A program made the translations under genes and the position numbers. A stretch of DNA of 64,000 nt. Origin: Wandonia haliotis. Its GTDB lineage: Bacteria; Bacteroidota; Bacteroidia; Flavobacteriales_D; Crocinitomicaceae. The notes under the pieces are model-generated. The model was not told where the DNA came from. It saw nothing but the letters and a program-made list of their open reading frames with translations, and did no database searches. The DNA is taken from positions 682,001 to 746,000 of the forward strand of contig NZ_BAAAFH010000022.1 of assembly GCF_039523435.1 (NCBI RefSeq), in the 5' to 3' direction. Below, in pieces: positions 8,476-17,896 of the stretch (position 1 is the first letter of the stretch; the number at the start of each line of letters is the position of its first letter).

Positions 8476-10461
8476 TTAACGCACCAGCTGTACAAATCCG
8501 TGTTTATCAAACTCTTCACCTGATGATGAGCGTGCTACTATTTTGTAAAAATAAGTTCCGTTTATTAACTCACGTCCTCCTGCATCAGTTCCATCCCATA
8601 GGAAATCCGGATGGTCAGCCTGGAACACCGTATTCCCCCATCGATTAAAGATGGTTACTTCCAGCTCTTCAATACCTTCATAGGTAATTAACCTGAATGC
8701 ATCATTAGCACCATCCTTATTAGGCGTAAAAACATTAGGTACGTCTAACCCGCAAACACCTGACACGGAAACGTAAAAGGAATCAACTTCCGACACACAT
8801 CCGAACAGGTCTGCATAAACCAACAACATTGTATTGTCCTGAATCTTAATTTGTGGATTACCTCCCTCTACTCCAATTGCCCATATAATCTCAGCTGCCG
8901 GATGTGAAGATGTCACTACAGGAGAAATGGTCTCGCCCGGACAAACCACCATATCTTCCGGAACGAAAACATCTGGTTGAGGAATAACCTCTGTGAAGAT
9001 CGAATCCTGAGCAGCTGGACAGTGTCCTGCCTGTCCTGTTACATACACCCATCCAGCGTCTGTATCGCTAACGGTAATTGTTCCACCGGAAAGATTATTC
9101 ATAGGTTCCCAATAAAACTGGGTTCCTAATGCATTGGATGTGGCTGTAAGATCAACCGAACTTCCTTCACAGAAAACAGAATCTCCAAAAATCTCAACTG
9201 ATAATTCCGGAATTACAGAAACAAGCACTTCTGCACTGCCAACACATCCGTTTGAGGTAGATGTTGCCGTCACTGTGTAAAGTGTTGTATCAGCAGGGCT
9301 GATTGTCCATTGCGTTCCGGTATGTGCCCCACTGTTCCAGTCGTATCCATTTACTACGATATCAGAACTAACAATAAGATCTATCGTACTCCCAAAACAG
9401 ATAGATGTGTCCGGAGTAAGTGTCAACTGAGGTGCCGGACGGACTGTTACTACTGTTTGTACAGTGGACGAAACACAATTATTTTCATCTGTAACATTTA
9501 CACTGTAAACAGTTGTTGAAGTTGGTGACACATCTAACTGAGCCTGATCAATATTTCCCGGCATCCAGTTAAACACCGGATTCTGCGCAGGTGTTGAAGC
9601 AGTCAATGTTGTAGTCTCTCCTTCACATATTGTTCCTCCACCGGTAACACTTATCGTAGGGTTTGGAGGATAAGAAACCGTTATATTATCAGTAAATGTA
9701 CAAATGGGAGCAAAAGAAATATCATCTAAAGCAAAATCATTTCCTGCATCCAGTATATTTTGGTTAATAATGGAAAGTTGAGCACTGGTTTGCGCACCCG
9801 AATTCCAGGTAACAAAAAACTGCTGCCAACTGCAGGTTGAAGAAGAAAGTGTTAACTGATTTCCGACCTGTTGCCCATTAATTACAAATCGCAAAATCCC
9901 GGGATTATCACTTACCACGGATGTCGCCCAGACAGAAAACTGATAATCCGTGTTGGGAGTAACCGGAACGGTCTGCCCCCAGACTTCGGCATTGGAACTC
10001 GAAGAACCATTTACAATAAACATTGAGCCGGCGGAAGTCTGAACTGTATGATCATTACACGATACAAAATTTGTATGTGTTAAACTCGGATTGGATGAAA
10101 TAGCGTAAGTTCCGGGGGAGGAAAGCTGTCCCCATGTACCTCCTGTCCCTTGTACATAGTCACTCGTGAATCCTGTATTTCCCTGAGAGAAGTCTCCGTT
10201 AGTTACAACATTCTGTAGCATAACCATTCCCTGACAGGAATAAGTTCCCGCCTGAGAAACAACTATTGAACTTTGAGTTGACCCATTACTCCACAGATAA
10301 TTATCGTATGTAGACGGAGCTGATAATTGCAACGTTTCACCACAATTAAGTAATGTATCATTTCCAAAATTAATATCCGGATAATTCTCACATTGTCCCA
10401 TCGATACTAACGATAGCATCGAAGACAACCCCATTACACCAAGCAACTTAATTGTATTCAT
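8476..10461 (-). CDS. Secreted adhesin-like protein with T9SS type B (CHU_C) sorting domain
   Basis: Surface or secreted protein of 661 residues. After the signal peptide (about 22 residues) comes a short GNDT-type Ig-like segment, then a jelly-roll carbohydrate-binding-module-like domain (about residues 85-255; VVTNGDFSQGNTGF... to NDFALDDISFAP). Several Ig/PKD-like repeats with Cys pairs follow, then a type B sorting domain (VFTPNKDGANDAF, FNRWGNTVF, LWDGTDAGG, to HGFVQLVR). The N-terminal 250 residues are close to those of the type B protein at 15538-17862, while the central repeats differ. The ligand is unknown. It has its own promoter with the TTGTCC repeat. Confidence 0.88.
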   Translation of the reverse strand: MNTIKLLGVMGLSSMLSLVSMGQCENYPDINFGNDTLLNCGETLQLSAPSTYDNYLWSNGSTQSSIVVSQAGTYSCQGMVMLQNVVTNGDFSQGNTGFTSDYVQGTGGTWGQLSSPGTYAISSNPSLTHTNFVSCNDHTVQTSAGSMFIVNGSSSSNAEVWGQTVPVTPNTDYQFSVWATSVVSDNPGILRFVINGQQVGNQLTLSSSTCSWQQFFVTWNSGAQTSAQLSIINQNILDAGNDFALDDISFAPICTFTDNITVSYPPNPTISVTGGGTICEGETTTLTASTPAQNPVFNWMPGNIDQAQLDVSPTSTTVYSVNVTDENNCVSSTVQTVVTVRPAPQLTLTPDTSICFGSTIDLIVSSDIVVNGYDWNSGAHTGTQWTISPADTTLYTVTATSTSNGCVGSAEVLVSVIPELSVEIFGDSVFCEGSSVDLTATSNALGTQFYWEPMNNLSGGTITVSDTDAGWVYVTGQAGHCPAAQDSIFTEVIPQPDVFVPEDMVVCPGETISPVVTSSHPAAEIIWAIGVEGGNPQIKIQDNTMLLVYADLFGCVSEVDSFYVSVSGVCGLDVPNVFTPNKDGANDAFRLITYEGIEELEVTIFNRWGNTVFQADHPDFLWDGTDAGGRELINGTYFYKIVARSSSGEEFDKHGFVQLVR

Positions 10462-10486
10462 AATTTTATAGTGATTTAGCTTTACT

Positions 10487-10545
10487 CAAATTTAAAACAT
10501 ACCTGTCTCTGTATCCTAAAAGCCGGCAAGACAAAAACAGGACAA
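10487..10545 (-). promoter_or_regulatory. TTGTCC direct-repeat activator site plus -7 box, first type B adhesin gene
   Basis: The minus strand reads TTGTCCTGTTTTTGTCTT (10545-10528), with the second hexamer degenerate (TTGTCT). An exact -7 box TAAATTTG (10494-10487) follows 33 bases after the repeat. The start codon is at 10461. Confidence 0.75.
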
Positions 10546-10576
10546 AAAAGCGGGAGCTACGTCTGTAACTCCCGCT
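10544..10576 (-). terminator. Terminator after the lectin/PKD T9SS gene
   Basis: On the minus strand AGCGGGAG pairs with CTCCCGCT (10569-10576 with 10549-10556), followed by a T run (10548-10544). It lies 34 bases past the stop codon of the 10610-13681 gene and directly abuts the TTGTCC repeat of the next gene. Confidence 0.85.
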
Positions 10577-10609
10577 ATTTCAGATTAAATCTATTGAATT
10601 ATGAAACTA

Positions 10610-13600
10610 CTACTGAACGACCAACTTTTGAACTGTCATTTTTCCATTCGTAATTACCTTCACGTAATATACACCTCCCTGCCAGTTACTTGTAGCAACC
10701 TGAACAGTTTTAGCATCAACTACAGAACTCATTACCAATTGTCCTGACACTGTATAAATTTCGATTTGTTCAATATTCATATCTCCGGATAAAACGGTTA
10801 CAAAATCAGCTGCCGGGTTAGGGTACAAACTGATAGAGCTATCCGTCTCATTCGAAACGATTGAAGCTGTTCCATTCTCTACTGTGATGTTTTCTGTAAT
10901 TACGGTTTCTGTACATCCGAATTCATTTTCCAATGTCACAGTAATCGTATAATTTCCATCTTCTCCGTATGTATGACTCTGAACAGAAGCTCCATTGGCG
11001 ATTGTTGTTCCATCTCCAAAATCCCAACTGTAAGAAGTTGTATTTTGTGGATTAACTACAGCAAACAACTGATTCAAACCACCGCCTTGCACCTGAATAC
11101 CAGCTGCCTGAGGAGTTCCTGCAATGTCAACCTGAATAGATCCAATTCCCAAACATCCGTCAGGATTTGTAACATAACAGATATAGTTTCCTGCTTCAGC
11201 CACTTCAATCGTCTGCGAATGCTCGTTTGTATTACTCCATGTGTAAGTAGAACCAGCATTTCCTGCATCAAGAAGTAATGTTTCTCCTTCACAAATTGTT
11301 GTATCATTTCCAAAATCAACAACCGGGTAATTATTTAAAATTTCATAGGTTCCAATTTTTCTTGAACATACCGCATCATCAGGGTTACTCATCCATACGT
11401 CGTAACGTCCCGGAGTCAATTCAGTAAAAATACTAGATGCCTGCCATTCTGAAGGAGTCCCTCCATTTTCAGCTGTGATACCGAAACTATATGTTCCATA
11501 CATGATATTCAAATCATCAATAGCATGACGCAATGCATCTCCTCCTGTAGCTGCGGAGAAAAAATGTCTCCATGAAGATTTATCTGCCTGAGCATATTCT
11601 ACCGGTAACTGAACAGAGTTGAATACAGTTACTCCATCAACAGTTAATGTTAATTGCCCGAATTGTGACACGGTAACTTCCACAGGAACATCTGTTCTGT
11701 TTTTCCACAAGCTGATATTGTCAGAGTAAGCCAGTACTTCGGAACTGGCAGGACCAAATGCGTTCGTTCCATTCCATCCGTACACTACATAAATTCCAGG
11801 CTCATTTCCATTCTCAGTTCCATTAGGAGCTGCATCAAAACAAACACGAAGTTTATTTCCTCTACCATTAACAACATTTTGGTAAGTCGAATAGTCTGCA
11901 TTATCTGCAAAAGAGTATGTGATACCATCTGCACCACCAGTATTATAATTATTGATTGGTAAATCTGCTGTCAGATTGAATGACACAGAAAGATCTCCAC
12001 TTAAAGCAACTCCCGGATTCTCAACAGCAAAGGCTCCTTTTAACGAGGTAGCTGAAGATGTTATCACCATTCGACCGTCTGTGATCGATGCATTTCCATA
12101 CAGCACCGTATTTTCACCCGCATCTACCTCAAAATCATTTGCATAAAACTCCTGCATTCCAGACTGACCAAATGCATTTATCAACGAAATAGATCCTTCA
12201 GGTACATTACAGTCAACGTGAACCAAATCAGAAGACTCTGTTCCAAAACCAATAATAGCACTTACTGCTACAGAATCAATATAATCAGAAGGACAAGAAG
12301 AACTTCTCAATTGATAGTAGAACGTGTAAACACCATCCTGATTCGGAACGAAAATGTACTGGTTGGAAGTCGTCCAATCCAATGCTACTGTCTCTCCATC
12401 TTCTTCTAACCATCTATACTCCCATTGCCCCATTCCGGAAACAGATTCAGGAGTTCCCGATACTTCAAACGTAACCGGATCATTTGCCGTACAATTCTCA
12501 GCCGGTGAAACACTTGCTGATACAGCTACTTCACTTAAAGGCATAACAATTGCCGTTGCCGTATTTTCACAACCATTTGCATCTGTTCCTGTAACTGTAT
12601 AACTTGTTGCGGTTGACGGAGAGGCTCCTACCATATCTCCAGTTGTTGCTGTCAATGCTGTTGATGGTTCCCATGAATATGTATCTCCACCTGAAGCAGT
12701 CATCACTGCAGACTCCCCACTACAAAAAGTATAACTTGCTGCATTTAGTGTGATTTCCGGCAATGGGTTAACTATAATCTCCAACTCATTTGAAATAGAC
12801 TCTTCCATTGAAAGCTCACAAGCACTTACAAGTCGATAAGACGTAGTTTCCTGTATTCCTTCTACTGCATAAGTAAGATCAGTAGCTCCATCAATATCCG
12901 TCCATGTTCCGTTATCTAAAAACTGCCATTGAAGGCCTTGTCCGGCATAAAATTCGTCTGTATCCCCCTGTAAAAGGATATTCCCTCCTATACAAGGAGC
13001 ACCAGTAACTGAGATAGTCTGAGCTGCAGGAGTAGTACAGTCCGGCGCAGGCGTCAAATCAAACTGTAAATTTGGAATGGTGGAAACCCGGGTTCCGGCA
13101 TCCGGAGAAGCTGGATCTGTGTTTACTCCATCTGAACGAAAGTATAGTCCTCTGTTACTTCCAACAGACGTAGCCCCCCAACTTGAATTAGAAGTATACC
13201 CATCTTCGTTCTCGTCAACTGCAATAACCAGGTTATCTGCTCCGTTCCAGTTAAAAGGTGTAGAAAGTACAACATCTACCCAGTTTCCGGCACCAGGCGA
13301 CGTTATTGTTCCTGAAAAAACTTGTGCCATTTCACTTACCGGCACCCAATCAGAACCTCCGTCAAATACACTTTTTGATGTATTCCCCATGTATACAGTC
13401 CAGTTTGTAGAATTAGTTAACGAACCACTCTGGAAATAAAATCTGATTGTTGAGATTGTACCCATAGTAGCTCCTTCACTTACCATATCACTTTGTAAAT
13501 AAATCTGCTGTGAATATGAATATCCGTAATATGGTGCAATCGGGTTTGATGAAGAGGTCGTGGTTCCGGTTCCTATTTGATAGGTTGTCTGGGCGTGTAC

Positions 13601-13681
13601 TCCCAAACCGGTTACCATAAAAAAAGCAGCAGCCACCGACTTAAGCCATCGATTTTTGCGCGTAGAAGTAATTCTTTTCAT
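10610..13681 (-). CDS. Large secreted lectin-like/PKD protein with T9SS type A sorting domain
   Basis: Predicted cell-surface or secreted glycan-binding protein of 1023 residues. Order of parts: signal peptide (about residues 1-30), a domain with NWTVYMGNTSKS and NWNGADNLVIAVDEN typical of T9SS proteins, Ig-like repeats with paired Cys, then an L-type-lectin-like segment (about residues 515-740; GGADGITYSFADNADY, GNKLRVCFDA, AIDDLNIMYG). Another Ig-like repeat (VDFGNDTTICEGE), a PKD domain (SYSWDFGDGTT) and a type A sorting domain (LYPNPAADFVTVLSG to KMTVQKLVVQ) follow. It is next to the regulator gene and has a TTGTCC-repeat promoter. The carbohydrate ligand cannot be read from sequence. Confidence 0.87.
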   Translation of the reverse strand: MKRITSTRKNRWLKSVAAAFFMVTGLGVHAQTTYQIGTGTTTSSSNPIAPYYGYSYSQQIYLQSDMVSEGATMGTISTIRFYFQSGSLTNSTNWTVYMGNTSKSVFDGGSDWVPVSEMAQVFSGTITSPGAGNWVDVVLSTPFNWNGADNLVIAVDENEDGYTSNSSWGATSVGSNRGLYFRSDGVNTDPASPDAGTRVSTIPNLQFDLTPAPDCTTPAAQTISVTGAPCIGGNILLQGDTDEFYAGQGLQWQFLDNGTWTDIDGATDLTYAVEGIQETTSYRLVSACELSMEESISNELEIIVNPLPEITLNAASYTFCSGESAVMTASGGDTYSWEPSTALTATTGDMVGASPSTATSYTVTGTDANGCENTATAIVMPLSEVAVSASVSPAENCTANDPVTFEVSGTPESVSGMGQWEYRWLEEDGETVALDWTTSNQYIFVPNQDGVYTFYYQLRSSSCPSDYIDSVAVSAIIGFGTESSDLVHVDCNVPEGSISLINAFGQSGMQEFYANDFEVDAGENTVLYGNASITDGRMVITSSATSLKGAFAVENPGVALSGDLSVSFNLTADLPINNYNTGGADGITYSFADNADYSTYQNVVNGRGNKLRVCFDAAPNGTENGNEPGIYVVYGWNGTNAFGPASSEVLAYSDNISLWKNRTDVPVEVTVSQFGQLTLTVDGVTVFNSVQLPVEYAQADKSSWRHFFSAATGGDALRHAIDDLNIMYGTYSFGITAENGGTPSEWQASSIFTELTPGRYDVWMSNPDDAVCSRKIGTYEILNNYPVVDFGNDTTICEGETLLLDAGNAGSTYTWSNTNEHSQTIEVAEAGNYICYVTNPDGCLGIGSIQVDIAGTPQAAGIQVQGGGLNQLFAVVNPQNTTSYSWDFGDGTTIANGASVQSHTYGEDGNYTITVTLENEFGCTETVITENITVENGTASIVSNETDSSISLYPNPAADFVTVLSGDMNIEQIEIYTVSGQLVMSSVVDAKTVQVATSNWQGGVYYVKVITNGKMTVQKLVVQ

Positions 13682-13703
13682 AAGTACTAATTTTGATATC
13701 TAC

Positions 13704-13763
13704 CAAATCTATTAAGAACACAATCTCGTTCCTAACAGATGACAGGGACAAAAGCGGGACAAT
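13704..13763 (-). promoter_or_regulatory. TTGTCC direct-repeat activator site plus -7 box, lectin/PKD gene
   Basis: The minus strand reads ATTGTCCCGCTTTTGTCCC (13763-13745), two exact TTGTCC hexamers. The exact -7 box TAGATTTG (13711-13704) follows 33 bases later. The start codon at 13681 is about 18 bases past the predicted transcription start. There is no TTTG at -33, as expected for an activator-dependent promoter. Confidence 0.78.
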
Positions 13764-13794
13764 TAAAAATCAGCGCTTTTACAGGCTTTCAGTA

Positions 13795-15477
13795 CTATTC
13801 AATAGAGAAAACATAGTCGATTAGTTCATCCTGAGAGTTGATTTCCATCTTTTTTCTCAATCGCAGGTTTGTCTTTCGAACCGAATCAGGAGATATCCCC
13901 AATGTGCTTGCCATTTCAGCATTCGATAAGTTTAGTCTGATTAAACAAGCCATTCGCATTTCTGCATTAGTAAGTGTTGGAAAATTCTTAAGTAAGGTAT
14001 CGAAAAACCGCGGGTGCAATTTTTCAAAAATCTTTCTGAATCCGATCCAGTCTTCTTCGGTTAGCAAAGTGTAATCCTGTAATTTTTCAAGCAATTCCAG
14101 TTTTTCCTGCTTCAGTTCTTCGTCTTCGTTCTTTTCATTCAGTTTTTCAACCTCAGAACTCAAATCCCGAATGAATCTGTTTTTATCATTAATACTCCGT
14201 AGTAACTGATTGATACTTTCTCTTGCGTTCTCCAGTTCTTCATTAGCCAGTTTTGCCTTATACTCAAGTATACTCCTGTCTTTTCTACGTTTTAGTTGTT
14301 CCTGCCGAATTAAAACGGTTAGAAAAAGAAGAACAACAATGCTTGTAACTATTACAAACCAAACCAACCTCGATTCCCGCTCACTCTCTTCCTTCAAAAA
14401 GCTAATTTCAGCCTCCTTTTTCTCAGCAAACAAACGAAGTTCTACCGATTTCAACCTTGCGTCATCCCAGTCTCTCTGCATCTCATCTTTAATACGCATT
14501 GCTTGTTGGTAATCATTCAATGATTGTTTACAAACCCCTTCAGAAGCATGATACATACTTCTCACGATATAATATGTGTAGGGTAATTTCTCGTTTGCCT
14601 TAATAAATAAGTCTTTTGCTTCGTCAAGACATCTTTTCACCTCTTCCCAATTCTCCAGATCTATATTATAACGGGCAATTGAAACCTGAACATTTGCTGC
14701 ACTTATATAATTTCCAGATTCAAGACTGTATTCGTAATCGACATAAAACAGTTCCAGTGCTTTTTCAAGTAGTCCCATTTGTTTATAATTTGCTGCTATA
14801 TTACCCGAAATAAGCCCTACCCAAACCTTACTATCCAACGTAACAGCTTTATCAATACCGATATTGTAATAGTAATTCGAGGAGTCATATTCCATAAGTC
14901 CGGCATATACCAACCCCATTGTATTATACACATTTTGAGGCTTATCGCTTAATTTAACCGGATGTTTGTGCCAGATCAACAAAAAATCCCGCGCTTTTTC
15001 ATAATCTCCGAAAAAATAAAAAATATGCCCTAGTTTATCACATAACTCAGAATAGACCCCCATTTCCTGTAAGTTATTCTCTTCAATGATTGATTTACTC
15101 CTCAAAAATGATTCTATACTTTCAAAAAACTTTCCCTTCCTGAAAAATGTATTTCCTACCTGATAATAGTAATTGGCCAGACCATAAATTCCGTCTTGTT
15201 CCGAAACTCTTTCTGAAGTATATGTAATAAAATTTATCAGGCTGGAATCATTATCAAAATGATTTACACGAATGATATTGGCAGCCATGTCATTTGCAGA
15301 ACTACTATTTGATACCAACCAGTAATCGTAAAGTTTAATTGCTGAGTTTTCAGTGAATACCGTATCATTCACTGTAGCATAAGCTCCTGTAAAAGAACAA
15401 ATAAAAGATAAGATAAAAAACGAACGCAATACCAACATTTTATCGGGGAAGCCCTTTACAATAAATAACTTAGACAT
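13795..15477 (-). CDS. TPR-transmembrane-coiled coil-HTH transcriptional regulator
   Basis: Membrane-bound one-component regulator of 560 residues. A signal sequence (about residues 15-35) leads a periplasmic tetratricopeptide-repeat domain (about residues 85-345; NYYYQVGNTFFRKGKFFESIESF and similar). A single transmembrane helix (about residues 370-390) and a long coiled coil follow. The C-terminal LuxR-like HTH contains LTNAEMRMACLIRLNLSNAE and the recognition segment ISPDSVRKTNLRLRKKM. This architecture is frequent in Flavobacteriales and is thought to pass an envelope signal to DNA. It is the only regulator in a cluster of four T9SS genes that share the TTGTCC repeat, which makes it the prime candidate to bind that repeat; this is inference. 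Its own upstream region lacks the repeat. Confidence 0.85.
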   Translation of the reverse strand: MSKLFIVKGFPDKMLVLRSFFILSFICSFTGAYATVNDTVFTENSAIKLYDYWLVSNSSSANDMAANIIRVNHFDNDSSLINFITYTSERVSEQDGIYGLANYYYQVGNTFFRKGKFFESIESFLRSKSIIEENNLQEMGVYSELCDKLGHIFYFFGDYEKARDFLLIWHKHPVKLSDKPQNVYNTMGLVYAGLMEYDSSNYYYNIGIDKAVTLDSKVWVGLISGNIAANYKQMGLLEKALELFYVDYEYSLESGNYISAANVQVSIARYNIDLENWEEVKRCLDEAKDLFIKANEKLPYTYYIVRSMYHASEGVCKQSLNDYQQAMRIKDEMQRDWDDARLKSVELRLFAEKKEAEISFLKEESERESRLVWFVIVTSIVVLLFLTVLIRQEQLKRRKDRSILEYKAKLANEELENARESINQLLRSINDKNRFIRDLSSEVEKLNEKNEDEELKQEKLELLEKLQDYTLLTEEDWIGFRKIFEKLHPRFFDTLLKNFPTLTNAEMRMACLIRLNLSNAEMASTLGISPDSVRKTNLRLRKKMEINSQDELIDYVFSIE

Positions 15478-15537
15478 AATGTAAAGTTAAAGCAAAATAG
15501 TAAATGGTTGATCTGAAAAAATAAAATTGATAGTAAA

Positions 15538-17862
15538 TTACCGAATGAGACTTACATGTCCTTTATAAAAAAATACGTTGTCTTTGAATTCGTGACCAAA
15601 TTTTAAAGTCCATAAATAAAGACCGTCCGGACACATATTACCTCCGAAATTGCCATCCCATCCCACGGAGGGATTCATGGATGAAAATACAATTTCTCCC
15701 CATCTGTTATAAATGGTTAATTCATAGTCATTAGGATCAAACCCTGCTGTCATAACCGGGCGAAAAACAGGATTAAATTTGTCTTCATCAGGTGTAAATG
15801 CGTTCGGAACAAAAAACAATAATTGTTCTCTTACTTCGACGACCTGAGTAGTCGTATCTGAACATCCGGCATCTGTTACAACAACCAACGTTACTGTATA
15901 ATCAGCTGCGACTCCCTGTTCATAAACATGAGATGGATTTTCCTGAGTATTCCCCTGCCCATCCCCAAAATCCCATTCATTTGTATAGTTGAGCGTAGAG
16001 TTGTTTGTAAAGTTTACTTCAGGAAAGTCAGAGTATACCTGTTGCGGACCATAGGAAAAATCTGCCACCGGTAACGGATCTACACAAATCATATTACTAA
16101 CAGACCCTGTTGCCACACATAAGCCATCTGTCACCGCTGTAAGTGCCACATCGTAACAACCGGCAACGGGAAAAACATGTGTAAATGAGTTATCTGCAGT
16201 ATATTGTGACCCGTCAGACAGTTGCCAGCTATAGGTTGTATTTGGAGAGGCAATAGTCTCATTTACAAAACTCACTGTCAACTCTTCACATCCTCTTGTT
16301 TTATCACTTGAGAATTGTATTACAGGAACAGATGAAATCTGTAGGTTAAGTGAAGCTGTATCATTCATGCATACTCCTTCTGCTTCGAGAACGTATGAAA
16401 TTGTATAATTCCCTTCGGGGATCAATTCAGGTGAAAGCAAATCGTTTGCTGTATCAAATGCACCTCCTACTATAGGATCAACCACCCAGTGTCCTTGTTG
16501 AGATGGTTGTACTATGTCTAACAAACTAAACAACGAGGTATTGAAATCGCTACTGTTACAAAGGTGTAGGCTCACATCATTTCCGGCTACAGGCTGCTCC
16601 GCGATTGACAACTGCCAATGTGAAGTGTCATTCGGACAAAACGTTCCCTGTTTTACATAAATCACATCAAAATCACCGGATACGGAGGATAAATTGAGTA
16701 TTCCATTTGCAGACAGGTTTCCGTTCAGCACAGGATTCTGCGTTGACCAGCTACCATCCTGAGTAATCCCCGAAGCCAGATGATCGACCAGGTCTACCTG
16801 ATTTGAACTATTACAAAACTGAACATACGCATCACTTCCTGCATCCGGACGTTCTTCCACTGCCACGTTCACATTATCCGAAGCCACACATCCGTTCGGC
16901 GATGTAACTGTCACCTGATAAAGTCCCGCTGTATCTGTCTGAATTGCACTACTTACATGACCTGTATTCCATTGGTATGTGGCCGGATTTGATTGTGCAG
17001 CATCAAAAGTAACCGATTCACCCCGGCAGATTGTCTGGTCCGGCCCCAGATTTACCACCGGACGAGCTTCTACTGTGACATTGATAGCATCTGTAGAGGT
17101 ACAGACCGGTCTGAATGTAATATCATCCAATGCAAAGTCATTTCCGGCATCTAATGTGTTTTGATTAATAATAGCAATCTCTGCTGTTGTATTCACCCCT
17201 GAATTCCATGTAACAAAAAACTGCTGCCAGTTACAGGTTGACCAAGGGAGATTGAGTTGAGCACCAACTTGTACTCCGTTAATCATAAACCGTAGCGTCC
17301 CCGGATTATCTGCAACAACAGATGCTGCCCAAACAGAAAATTGATAATCCGTATTCGGAGAGATGGTAACAGTCTGTTTCCAAACAACTTCATTCTGAAC
17401 ATCCGAACCATTTACAACCAGCATTGATCCGGAACTATTTCCCGATGTATGATCAAAGCAATACGAAAAATTATTGTGTACAAGACTTGAGTTAGACGTA
17501 ACTGCGAAAGTTCCCGGATCAGAAAGCAGCCCCCATGTTCCACCGGGACCAACGATATAATCACTTTGGAAGCCTACATTTCCTCCCGAAAAATCACCAT
17601 TCTGCACAACATTTCCCTGTAATTTCTGCACGGTAAGTGAATACGTTCCTGAAGTTAAAACTGTAATTGAAGAGCTACGACTTCCCGTATTCCACAAATA
17701 AGAATCATAAATATTCGGAGTACCTAACGTGATTTGTTGCCCCTGACAAATAACCGTATCATTTCCCAAACTCAAAGGTTGGAAACCTGATCCACACTGT
17801 CCGAAACTCAACCCGGACCAGAGCAAACAGAACACAATATGAAACAAATATTTGCCTGACAT
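15538..17862 (-). CDS. Secreted PKD adhesin-like protein with T9SS type B sorting domain
   Basis: Surface protein of 774 residues. It starts with a signal peptide, a GNDTVICQGQ Ig-like segment and a CBM-like jelly roll (about residues 80-255; VVQNGDFSGGNVGF to NDFALDDITFRPVC) very similar to that of the 8476-10461 protein. The centre differs: an Ig repeat, two repeated VQFCNSSNQVDL/LHLCNSSDFNTSL modules, and two PKD domains (TYSWQLSDGSQ, TNEWDFGDGQG). The C-terminus is a type B sorting domain (FVPNAFTPDEDKFNPVF, YNRWGEIVF, GHVSLIR) closer to that of the 55-59 kb adhesin than to its own N-terminal relative. The promoter carries the TTGTCC repeat. The regulator gene starts 60 bases downstream. 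Confidence 0.88.
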   Translation of the reverse strand: MSGKYLFHIVFCLLWSGLSFGQCGSGFQPLSLGNDTVICQGQQITLGTPNIYDSYLWNTGSRSSSITVLTSGTYSLTVQKLQGNVVQNGDFSGGNVGFQSDYIVGPGGTWGLLSDPGTFAVTSNSSLVHNNFSYCFDHTSGNSSGSMLVVNGSDVQNEVVWKQTVTISPNTDYQFSVWAASVVADNPGTLRFMINGVQVGAQLNLPWSTCNWQQFFVTWNSGVNTTAEIAIINQNTLDAGNDFALDDITFRPVCTSTDAINVTVEARPVVNLGPDQTICRGESVTFDAAQSNPATYQWNTGHVSSAIQTDTAGLYQVTVTSPNGCVASDNVNVAVEERPDAGSDAYVQFCNSSNQVDLVDHLASGITQDGSWSTQNPVLNGNLSANGILNLSSVSGDFDVIYVKQGTFCPNDTSHWQLSIAEQPVAGNDVSLHLCNSSDFNTSLFSLLDIVQPSQQGHWVVDPIVGGAFDTANDLLSPELIPEGNYTISYVLEAEGVCMNDTASLNLQISSVPVIQFSSDKTRGCEELTVSFVNETIASPNTTYSWQLSDGSQYTADNSFTHVFPVAGCYDVALTAVTDGLCVATGSVSNMICVDPLPVADFSYGPQQVYSDFPEVNFTNNSTLNYTNEWDFGDGQGNTQENPSHVYEQGVAADYTVTLVVVTDAGCSDTTTQVVEVREQLLFFVPNAFTPDEDKFNPVFRPVMTAGFDPNDYELTIYNRWGEIVFSSMNPSVGWDGNFGGNMCPDGLYLWTLKFGHEFKDNVFFYKGHVSLIR

Positions 17863-17896
17863 AGAAGTAGCTCTTTTTAATTTGATGATGTAAAAA

